DNA from: Acidobacteriota bacterium
GTDB taxonomy: Bacteria > Acidobacteriota > Vicinamibacteria > Vicinamibacterales > UBA8438
Direction: 5' to 3'
NCBI GenBank assembly: GCA_003533545.1
Contig: DQEK01000178.1
Location: 815 to 8,173 of the forward strand
DNA: 7,359 nucleotides
Shown here: positions 1-5,894 of the stretch, piece by piece
Layout: each line of letters begins with the position of its first letter
How positions within the stretch are numbered: position 1 is the first letter of the stretch
Translations under genes and position numbers: made by a program
Notes under the pieces: model-generated
What the model was told of the DNA's origin: nothing
Databases searched by the model: none
The model's input: only the letters and a program-made list of their open reading frames with translations

Positions 1-465
1 CAGCAGTCAGGAGCGCCTCCCGGCTGCGGCATGATGGGGCCGCAGGGTTTACCCCTAACCAAACCGCCCTACGGACGCATTACCGCTATTGATCTCAGTA
101 CGGGCGAGCATATCTGGATGGTGCCGAACGGCGAGACGCCTGACTGTATCGCCGAGCACCCGGCCCTGACTGGCGTTAACGTTCCAATGACTGGGAGGCC
201 AGAGCGAGGTGGGATTATCGTGACGAAGTCACTGGTTTTTGCGGGTGAGGGGTCCGGCCTTTTTGCCGTGCCAGGTCGAGCCAGTGGCGGACCGATGTTT
301 CGGGCGTATGACAAATCGACGGGGACGGTGGTCGGTGAGTTCGAATTACCGGCCCATCAGACGGGTATTCCGATGACTTACATGCTCGACGACATCCAGT
401 ACATCGTCGTGGCGGTGGGTAACAGAGACTACCCAGCCGAACTGGTTGCTCTCACTGTGGAATGA
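1..465 (+). CDS. PQQ-dependent quinoprotein dehydrogenase, C-terminal part (5' end outside window)
   Basis: The frame is open from the first base through to TGA at 463-465, so this is the last ~154 residues of a longer gene; the ATG at 31 is internal. The peptide reads as the closing blades of an eight-bladed PQQ-binding propeller: KPPYGRITAIDLSTGEHIW is a typical blade with a W-motif-like end, followed by an ERGGIIVTKSLVFAG strand and a GIPMTYMLDDIQYIVVAVG stretch near the end. These are typical of the membrane-bound glucose dehydrogenase-like or alcohol dehydrogenase-like PQQ enzymes that are abundant in Acidobacteriota. Family members oxidise sugars or alcohols in the periplasm and pass electrons to quinone or cytochrome c. 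The substrate cannot be told from this fragment, and the active-site Asp and calcium ligands lie upstream. The next gene starts 32 nt after the stop, which suggests one transcript. Confidence 0.88.
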   Translation, partial: QQSGAPPGCGMMGPQGLPLTKPPYGRITAIDLSTGEHIWMVPNGETPDCIAEHPALTGVNVPMTGRPERGGIIVTKSLVFAGEGSGLFAVPGRASGGPMFRAYDKSTGTVVGEFELPAHQTGIPMTYMLDDIQYIVVAVGNRDYPAELVALTVE

Positions 466-487
466 CCTACGGGGAGCATTTGTGTTT

Positions 488-491
488 AAGG
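488..491 (+). promoter_or_regulatory. Ribosome binding site deciding the start at 498
   Basis: AAGG lies 6 nt before the ATG at 498. The alternative ATGs at 462, 513 and 525 have no comparable site at good spacing. The ATG at 462 overlaps the previous stop as ATGA, but it would put 36 extra residues before the hydrophobic core of the signal peptide. Confidence 0.4.
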
Positions 492-497
492 CGATGG

Positions 498-1385
498 ATG
501 GACTTTCAGGTAATGATTAACGGGATGCAACTCCGAACGACTCTGCTAGCGGCGTTGGTGGTCGTGGTGGTTGGCGCCCCTGCCGGTGCCCAGGAACGGA
601 ATGTACGGGATGTACCGATTCCGCACGACGTTGGCCAAGGTGTGTCGCCCTCCTTTGAAGGATGGTTTGAGAACCCCGACGGCACGTTCAGTCTGTCCTG
701 GGGATACTTCAACCGGAACTACGAAGAACAGCCGAACATCCCGACCGGTCCGGATAACAGGTTCGGTCCGGGTCCGGTCGATCGGGGACAGCCGACCCAT
801 TTCCTGCCCCGTCGTCAGACCGGCGTTTTCACGACCGTAGTCCCTGCCGATTTTGGGGACCAGACGTTGACTTGGACGATCGTCAGAGGTGGTAACGCGA
901 TCTCCATTCCTGGCCATCTGCGTCCTGAGTGGATGATCGACGCGATGATGGAAGCACCCAGCAAGAACACGCCCCCGGTGGTCAAGTTTGATCCGCTGAG
1001 TGACGGTGGACAAGGCCCGGGTGGGGTGCATGGAACGGTTACGGCGACCTTTCCTGAGGTGGAGATCACCGTCTGGGCGAAAGACGACATGGTCCGCAAG
1101 ATGCGGGACCAGCAGCGGGAACCGGGCGAAAGGCGTGGGGATTCTGAGCCGCGCTCTGGTGTCGCATGGAGTAAGTATCGCGGTCCCGGGACGGTAACGT
1201 TTCGCGAGGCGGAGCCAGAGGTCGACGAGACAGGCAGGGCGGTGACGACAGCCACGTTCAGTGAGCCTGGCACATACGTCCTCCGGGTCTTGGCATGGGA
1301 CGACACAGGTCCGCAGGCGTTCGTGATGGCTGTTGGTTTTCAGTGTTGCTGGACAAACGGCTATCTCACGATCGACGTGCAGTAA
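498..1385 (+). CDS. Secreted protein of unknown function with C-terminal Cys-Cys-Trp motif
   Basis: Unrecognised at the functional level. The start at 498 (295 aa) is chosen for its AAGG site; 462 and 525 are in-frame alternatives. A signal peptide is clear: a hydrophobic run rich in Val (LLAALVVVVVG) and an AGA/QE cleavage site near residue 31. The mature part begins with an extended region (SPSFEGWFENPDGTFSLSWGY, residues 50-70) rich in aromatic residues, Gly and Pro. The second half looks like beta-sandwich strands: VHGTVTATFPEVEITVWAKDD, then TATFSEPGTYVLRVLAWDD, which resembles the last strands of PKD or Ig-like modules. It ends in FQCCWTNGYLTIDV (residues 281-294). The only cysteines in the mature protein are that adjacent pair, which could form a vicinal disulfide or bind a metal. 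It sits between a PQQ dehydrogenase and a haem/copper fusion, so a periplasmic accessory role is plausible but unproven. Confidence 0.75.
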   Translation: MDFQVMINGMQLRTTLLAALVVVVVGAPAGAQERNVRDVPIPHDVGQGVSPSFEGWFENPDGTFSLSWGYFNRNYEEQPNIPTGPDNRFGPGPVDRGQPTHFLPRRQTGVFTTVVPADFGDQTLTWTIVRGGNAISIPGHLRPEWMIDAMMEAPSKNTPPVVKFDPLSDGGQGPGGVHGTVTATFPEVEITVWAKDDMVRKMRDQQREPGERRGDSEPRSGVAWSKYRGPGTVTFREAEPEVDETGRAVTTATFSEPGTYVLRVLAWDDTGPQAFVMAVGFQCCWTNGYLTIDVQ

Positions 1386-1428
1386 GCTAGCCCTGCTTGG
1401 GTGGGACTGCCGGCAGAGATGTCACGGT

Positions 1429-1435
1429 GGAGGAG
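1429..1435 (+). promoter_or_regulatory. Strong ribosome binding site for the gene at 1443
   Basis: GGAGGAG with 7 nt to the ATG at 1443 is a near-perfect Shine-Dalgarno match and fixes this start. It lies in the 57-nt gap after the previous stop. I see no terminator-like hairpin with a T-run in that gap, which fits read-through from upstream. Confidence 0.7.
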
Positions 1436-1442
1436 AGCCTAG

Positions 1443-2717
1443 ATGCGTCAGACAACATCTGTTAGTCGGTATCGGTATAGCGGGAGTCTTGGTCTAGTCG
1501 TATTCTTTGCGTTCGTGAGTTCGGCGTTTGCGCAGGGGGGCGACGTGACCTTTGCGAGGGATGTCGCACCAATTTTCCAGCAGAAGTGCGAAGCATGCCA
1601 TCGGAGTGGCCAGATGGCGCCGATGTCGCTCACGACCTACCAAGAGGTGCGGCCGTGGGCTCGGGCGATCCGGGAAAAAGTGGTCGCTGGAGACATGCCG
1701 CCCTGGCACATGTCAAGAACAACAGGCATCCAGAAATTCGTCAACGACATCTCGTTGACAACGGACCAGGTCCAAACGATCGCACGGTGGGTCGATATCG
1801 GCGCGCCGCTTGGTAATCCTGAGGACCTGCCCCCAGCGAAGGCTTGGCCCAGTGGAGAGCGGTGGAGGATGGGTGACCTTTTGGGGCGGGAGCCGGACCT
1901 CATCGTGACGTCGACGCCGTGGACGCAGCCGGCCACCGGGCAAGATCAGTGGTGGCAGCCAGTCGTTGATTCGGGGACCACTGAGGATCGCTGGATTAAG
2001 GCGGTTGAGGTGCGGCCGACGCTTGAGGGCCGGCGGATCGTACACCACGGCAATTCTGCTCTGGCGGAGTTTGCGGTCGGCAAGTCCGGAGAGATTTATC
2101 CCGACGACACTGGTCGGTTGTTTGAGGCTGGTGAGAAGGTTAGTTTCGATATCCATTACCACTCTGTGGGCGAGGAGATCACGGATTACCTCTCGGTTGG
2201 TGTTTGGTTCTACCCGAAGGACGTGGTGCCGAAGTACGTGGTCAGACACAGTGTGATGGGTGTCTTCCAGGCGATGGACACGTTTGACCTTCCGCCGCAC
2301 ACCGTGACCAAACATCACGCATTCATTCCATTAGAGAAGCCGACCAGGATGCTGAGCTACCAACCCCACATGCACGTTCGTGGCAAGTCCATGTCGATAG
2401 AGGCGATCTATCCGAATGGGCGAGTTGAGATGCTGAGTCACGTTGAGAACTTCAACTTCAACTGGCACGTGAACTACGTCTACGCTGACGACGTTTCGCC
2501 ATTGCTTCCAGCGGGGACGATGATCAAGCTAACGGCGTGGCACGACAACACGTCGGCTAACCGGGCCAATCCTGATCCTACTCAGTGGGTTGGCTGGGGT
2601 CAGAGGAGCTACGACGACATGTATCACGCACACGTGCGGTACATCGAACTCGCGGAGGAGGATTACGAAGCACTGGTCCGGGAGCGGCGAAGAGCTGCCG
2701 CTGGCGACAGCGACTAG
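1443..2717 (+). CDS. Cytochrome c / copper type II (ascorbate-dependent-like) monooxygenase fusion, paralogue 1
   Basis: A 424-aa exported protein with two parts. A signal peptide ends near FAFVSSAFA/QG (residue 30). Residues ~33-130 form a small cytochrome c domain with haem motif CEACH (C49, C52, H53); Met85 in GDMPPWH is the likely sixth ligand, with Met58 or Met61 as alternatives. Residues ~180-405 resemble the two-lobed copper monooxygenase fold (PHM/DBH family). The CuH ligands would be His201-His202 (IVHH) and His238 in DIHYH. The CuM ligands would be His309 and His311 (PHMH) and Met393 (DDM, where PHM has DEM). The family hydroxylates substrates using O2 and two coppers reduced one electron at a time; here the haem domain may be the reductant (inference). 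The only cysteines are the two haem ones, so the copper part has no disulfides, unlike PHM. The HH to HYH spacing is 36 residues against 62 in the paralogue at 5895. Product and substrate are unknown. It sits between an unknown secreted protein and the large PQQ-type protein. Confidence 0.85.
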   Translation: MRQTTSVSRYRYSGSLGLVVFFAFVSSAFAQGGDVTFARDVAPIFQQKCEACHRSGQMAPMSLTTYQEVRPWARAIREKVVAGDMPPWHMSRTTGIQKFVNDISLTTDQVQTIARWVDIGAPLGNPEDLPPAKAWPSGERWRMGDLLGREPDLIVTSTPWTQPATGQDQWWQPVVDSGTTEDRWIKAVEVRPTLEGRRIVHHGNSALAEFAVGKSGEIYPDDTGRLFEAGEKVSFDIHYHSVGEEITDYLSVGVWFYPKDVVPKYVVRHSVMGVFQAMDTFDLPPHTVTKHHAFIPLEKPTRMLSYQPHMHVRGKSMSIEAIYPNGRVEMLSHVENFNFNWHVNYVYADDVSPLLPAGTMIKLTAWHDNTSANRANPDPTQWVGWGQRSYDDMYHAHVRYIELAEEDYEALVRERRRAAAGDSD

Positions 2718-2833
2718 GAATGACCGGCGACCTCCGAAGCGTCTGAGACGGGACGTCGCGGGAAGTTCTCCCTCCCTTCTTTGTCGGTCGTGTGGCCTCC
2801 TGCAGAGTGCGTAACTCCTGTGCGCGGTAACCG

Positions 2834-2838
2834 AAGGA
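2834..2838 (+). promoter_or_regulatory. Ribosome binding site deciding the GTG start at 2844
   Basis: AAGGA lies 5 nt before GTG at 2844. The frame is open further back to a TTG at 2781, but that codon has no ribosome site and would add 21 polar residues ahead of the signal peptide, so 2844 is preferred. Confidence 0.5.
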
Positions 2839-2843
2839 TTGGA

Positions 2844-5705
2844 GTGACGGTTCATCAGGTTCGGGCGGCCGTGTTCACGGTTGTCCTCGTGGGGCAGCTC
2901 TGTGTTCCGCTGGCCGTGCAGGAGGCGGGGCTCAAGGTCACGGCTCCGGTCCCACAATCGCCGGCGCCAGGAGGGACCGTTACCGACGCGACGCCCACGC
3001 TGATTAGCACAACAGCAGCAGGGCGCTTCGTGCCCGGTGTTTTTGATTACCACTTCGAGGTCGCTGAGATCGCCGTCAACGGCGCGACGCGCTTGCTGGA
3101 GACAGCCACCGTGGTGCCCGGGGTTAACGGGGATGTTGCCCACGCCCTGCAGACCACACTCGCGCATGATGGCCGGTACCGGTGGCGCGTGCGCGCGGGA
3201 TTCGAGGGAGCTGTGGGCCCGTGGTCCGTCTGGGCGACCTTTCGCTACGTTCGCCCCGAGACGAACTGGGTTTTGCTCTATGCCGAAGACTTCTCCACAC
3301 CACTGAACGGACAGGCCGCATCGTGGGTCCGTGAGGATTACAGCCTTCCGTTTGACACGATCATGGATGATTCCGGACTGTGGTACCGGAATGACTATGG
3401 ACCAGATTGGGACACGGCTTTCAATTCCTTTACGACCTACCGTAAGGAATTCACGGTTGGCCGAGACGGTTGGTTAACGGCGTCGCTCTCAGCTCGAGAC
3501 TGGGACAAGGACGGTGTCATCGAGGCGGAACCGTCGATTCGAGTCCAGACGCGTGGCGGCAGGCACGCTGCCGTGCTGGATGTGCCCGACCACACCGGTG
3601 GCGCAATTTTCAGGCCGACCAACGCGCTGCCGTCCCGGTATCGCATCGAGTACAAACTGAAGACGATCGACTTCGGCGGTAAGCGAAACGGGTCGATCGA
3701 GTACGAGGGGCGAGTCAACGGTTACAGCACCGAGGGCTGCAAGACGCAGCATCCCTGGGGAGAGGGTTCGAATAGTTCTGGCTGGGCCGGGGATGCGTCG
3801 GTGCCTGTCTGCGAGTGGCAGAACGTACGTGAAGGCCCCTACGGTTACAACGGGTTCCATTTCCTGGCCATCGTGGACGTTGCCGATCCAGCGCCACGGA
3901 ATAACCACTTTTGGCACTATCGGCGCAAGGTGCTCATGGACTCGTTCTCTCAACATCCAGATCGGGTTGGTAGCGGTACTGGTGGGCGAGTCTGCGATTC
4001 AAACACCAACAGGTACTACGATTACAGGGACAGTAGCTTCAATACCGTCAATATGTGGATCAGCGGGCTCCCAGACTGGACACCAGGTCCAGGTGGGTTG
4101 GCGGGCAACACGCAATGGTTCATCACTGAGTGTTCTGGCGGAGTCGCGGAGCAACAGCTCTCCTCGGCTGCTGAGCTTCAGCCTGAACTTATGCCGAACG
4201 AGTTCTACGTTTTCGCGATCGAGCGGAACGACACCGGCTACATCCTGGAGGCGAGTGGGAACTTTGCCCGTGTCGGACAGAAAACCCTCCGCTTTCATCG
4301 ACCATTCGTTGTCGACAACGTGCCCATCTGGCACTACAACGCTGCAACCAATGAGTATGACGGGCGTTTTAACGCCGATCTTGTGCAGAACGACGCGTAC
4401 GGGAGCGCAACTTGGTCGAACCAGTGGCCGGCCGGTTCTGCATACCCAGATTATTTCGTCATCGGCGACCTCTACACGAACGTCTATGAAGGTAGTGCGA
4501 GTTTGACCGATATTCGGCTTTACGTACCGGCAGCGGTTCAAGAGTCGGAGCTTGAGGACAGGTTTTCAGTCGACCAGCGGTCAGCGAACGAAGACTTCGG
4601 TGGTTTGGCAGCATCCGCGCTGGGCAGCACTGCGATGGAGGTGTTTGCGGCGAGCGACGGCACGCGCTTTCGGGTCGAAGTGGTCGCGACGGGATTGGAG
4701 GCGCCCAGTGGACTGTCGGTTGCCCCTGACGGGCGTGTGTTTGTGGCCGAACGCTCCGGTCGCATTCGGGTTGTCGAGGGCGGCGTGCTGTTGTCGCAAC
4801 CGGCGCTGATGCCGCCAGACAACTTCGCGACATTCGGAGTGGGCGCTCTGGGTATGGCTCTGCACCCCCAGTTCAGCAGCAACGGCTACGTGTATCTTGC
4901 CTACACCGTTGATTCCACACGTGGACACCGACCAGTTGGTCGGGTGGTTCGATACCGGGAGCTACAGAACACGCTGGCCGAGCGAATGGTCTTGTTCGAG
5001 ACCGAACTCTCCGATATTCCGTACGAAGGACTACAGATCCGCTTTGGTCCAGACGGTAAGTTGTACATCACGGTCGGTGACGGGAACCGGACTTCGCTTG
5101 CACAGGACCTCGCCGAATTCAACGGGAAGATTCTACGGTTGAATGACGATGGGACCGTGCCTTCGGACAATCCTTTCTCATCGCCGGTGTTTTCCTACGG
5201 GCATCGCAACTCCCAGGGGATTGACTGGCATCCGGTGTCGGAGGATTTGTGGGCGACCGAGCACGGCGGTGATGGTTATGACGAACTCAATGTCATCCAA
5301 GGCGGAGGGAACTATGGGTGGCCTTTAGCTGGGGAGAGCCTGACGACGCCAGGCATGGAGGCGCCAATTTCGGTATATTCCTCCTCGATCGCCCCGTCGG
5401 GAGCCTCTTTCTACACGGGCTCGCTGTTCCCGACGTTTGGCAACGATTTCTTCTTCGCGACTCTTGTGGGAGAGCACTTGCGTAGAGTGCGACTCGATCC
5501 CGACGAGGATCGTCGCGTGTTGGCCGAGGAGCGGCTTCTCGACGGCCGCTTTGGTCGTTTACGGGACGTCGTGGAGGGGCCGGGCGGAGCCCTCTACATC
5601 ACAACAAGCAATACGGACGAACGTGGCATGCCCAGGGACGATGACGACCGCATCCTCCGTCTCGTTCCGGCGCAGCCTCAGGTGTTCACGAACAGAACTC
5701 GTTAG
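2844..5705 (+). CDS. Large secreted multidomain protein with C-terminal PQQ sugar/sorbosone dehydrogenase-like propeller
   Basis: 953 aa from GTG 2844. A signal peptide covers residues 1 to ~26 (core VFTVVLVGQLCVPLA). Residues ~30-137 look like a fibronectin-III-type module (HDGRYRWRVRAGFEG, then WSVWATFRYV). Residues ~140-562 form a large middle domain I do not recognise; it is rich in Trp, Tyr and Asn, has four cysteines (299, 323, 384, 430) and ends in strand-like LTDIRLYVP, which suggests a jelly-roll, lectin-like fold. Residues ~608-942 match the soluble glucose/sorbosone dehydrogenase propeller: SGLSVAPDGRVFVAERSGRI, LGMALHPQF, IRFGPDGKLYITVGDGN, YGHRNSQGIDWHP (Arg788, Asn789), DELNVIQGGGNYGWP and RLRDVVEGPGGALY (Arg905, Arg907). 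Family members oxidise sugars with PQQ. PQQ-contacting Arg/Asn residues are kept, but by eye the catalytic His (His144 of Acinetobacter sGDH) is Tyr727 here, so activity is doubtful. The protein may instead bind polysaccharide or oxidise an unusual substrate. Family assignment of the C-terminus is firm; the rest is inference. Confidence 0.85.
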   Translation: MTVHQVRAAVFTVVLVGQLCVPLAVQEAGLKVTAPVPQSPAPGGTVTDATPTLISTTAAGRFVPGVFDYHFEVAEIAVNGATRLLETATVVPGVNGDVAHALQTTLAHDGRYRWRVRAGFEGAVGPWSVWATFRYVRPETNWVLLYAEDFSTPLNGQAASWVREDYSLPFDTIMDDSGLWYRNDYGPDWDTAFNSFTTYRKEFTVGRDGWLTASLSARDWDKDGVIEAEPSIRVQTRGGRHAAVLDVPDHTGGAIFRPTNALPSRYRIEYKLKTIDFGGKRNGSIEYEGRVNGYSTEGCKTQHPWGEGSNSSGWAGDASVPVCEWQNVREGPYGYNGFHFLAIVDVADPAPRNNHFWHYRRKVLMDSFSQHPDRVGSGTGGRVCDSNTNRYYDYRDSSFNTVNMWISGLPDWTPGPGGLAGNTQWFITECSGGVAEQQLSSAAELQPELMPNEFYVFAIERNDTGYILEASGNFARVGQKTLRFHRPFVVDNVPIWHYNAATNEYDGRFNADLVQNDAYGSATWSNQWPAGSAYPDYFVIGDLYTNVYEGSASLTDIRLYVPAAVQESELEDRFSVDQRSANEDFGGLAASALGSTAMEVFAASDGTRFRVEVVATGLEAPSGLSVAPDGRVFVAERSGRIRVVEGGVLLSQPALMPPDNFATFGVGALGMALHPQFSSNGYVYLAYTVDSTRGHRPVGRVVRYRELQNTLAERMVLFETELSDIPYEGLQIRFGPDGKLYITVGDGNRTSLAQDLAEFNGKILRLNDDGTVPSDNPFSSPVFSYGHRNSQGIDWHPVSEDLWATEHGGDGYDELNVIQGGGNYGWPLAGESLTTPGMEAPISVYSSSIAPSGASFYTGSLFPTFGNDFFFATLVGEHLRRVRLDPDEDRRVLAEERLLDGRFGRLRDVVEGPGGALYITTSNTDERGMPRDDDDRILRLVPAQPQVFTNRTR

Positions 5706-5746
5706 AACACAGGCCCCGTACCGGTTTGGCGGTGCGTGGTGTTCTA
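5703..5746 (+). terminator. Long-loop inverted repeat over the stop codon; possible transcript-end structure
   Basis: TAGAACAC (5703-5710, containing the TAG stop) is perfectly repeated in inverse as GTGTTCTA (5739-5746), with a 28-nt GC-rich loop. A small CACT/AGTG hairpin follows at 5749-5760. There is no T-run, so this is not a canonical Rho-independent terminator. It could stabilise the 3' end of the mRNA or be chance. Confidence 0.25.
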
Positions 5747-5819
5747 GGCACTAGCCAGTGTCATCGAGTGGTGTCGTTTCATCTCGTGTGAACCACGGAG
5801 ATGGTGACTTTGGCCGTGC

Positions 5820-5848
5820 TTGCGAGGGGGCCGGGTTAGTGATACAAA
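5820..5848 (+). promoter_or_regulatory. Possible sigma-70-like promoter
   Basis: TTGCGA (5820-5825) and TACAAA (5843-5848) each match 4 of 6 consensus bases of the -35 and -10 boxes and are exactly 17 nt apart. It lies in the longest gap of the window (5706-5894) and would start a transcript near 5855. Matches of this quality arise often by chance, and promoter consensus in the host is unknown. Confidence 0.25.
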
Positions 5849-5866
5849 CGTGCTGGATGTTTGTAT
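5842..5866 (+). promoter_or_regulatory. Perfect 8-bp dyad, possible operator or leader hairpin
   Basis: ATACAAAC (5842-5849) and GTTTGTAT (5859-5866) are exact inverse complements separated by 9 nt, giving a 25-bp dyad with half-site centres about 17 bp apart. It is AT-rich in a GC-rich window and overlaps the possible -10 box and start point. Outer AGTG (5838-5841) and CACT (5876-5879) add an interrupted extension. It ends 16 nt before the ribosome site of the next gene. A dimeric repressor or activator site, or an mRNA leader hairpin, would both fit. Confidence 0.4.
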
Positions 5867-5881
5867 TCGTGGAGTCACTGT

Positions 5882-5887
5882 AAGGAG
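5882..5887 (+). promoter_or_regulatory. Strong ribosome binding site for the gene at 5895
   Basis: AAGGAG with 7 nt to ATG 5895. It overrides an in-frame TTG at 5820 that would add 25 residues before the signal peptide and has no ribosome site. Confidence 0.7.
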
Positions 5888-5894
5888 ACCGACG

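Noticed and set aside
462..465. ATGA stop/start overlap suggesting translational coupling
   Set aside because: Starting at 462 puts 36 residues before the signal-peptide core start at 498 and has no ribosome site; the ATG at 498 is better supported.
1713..2318. 201-codon open frame on the minus strand
   Set aside because: It lies wholly inside the haem/copper fusion gene, is Arg/His/Pro-rich with no recognisable domain, and is the usual antisense shadow in a GC-rich gene.
2740..2750. CGTCT-G-AGACG palindrome in the 126-nt gap
   Set aside because: The single-base loop cannot form a stable hairpin and no T-run follows, so it is no terminator. Apart from the ribosome site at 2834-2838 I see nothing else in this gap.
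2529..3167. 212-codon open frame on the minus strand covering the 2718-2843 gap
   Set aside because: It overlaps the ends of two well-supported + strand genes and has low-complexity Arg-rich content with no domain.
3793..4506. 237-codon + strand frame inside the 953-aa gene
   Set aside because: Ser/Thr/Arg-rich frame-shifted reading of the real gene; the main frame is continuous and domain-like across it.
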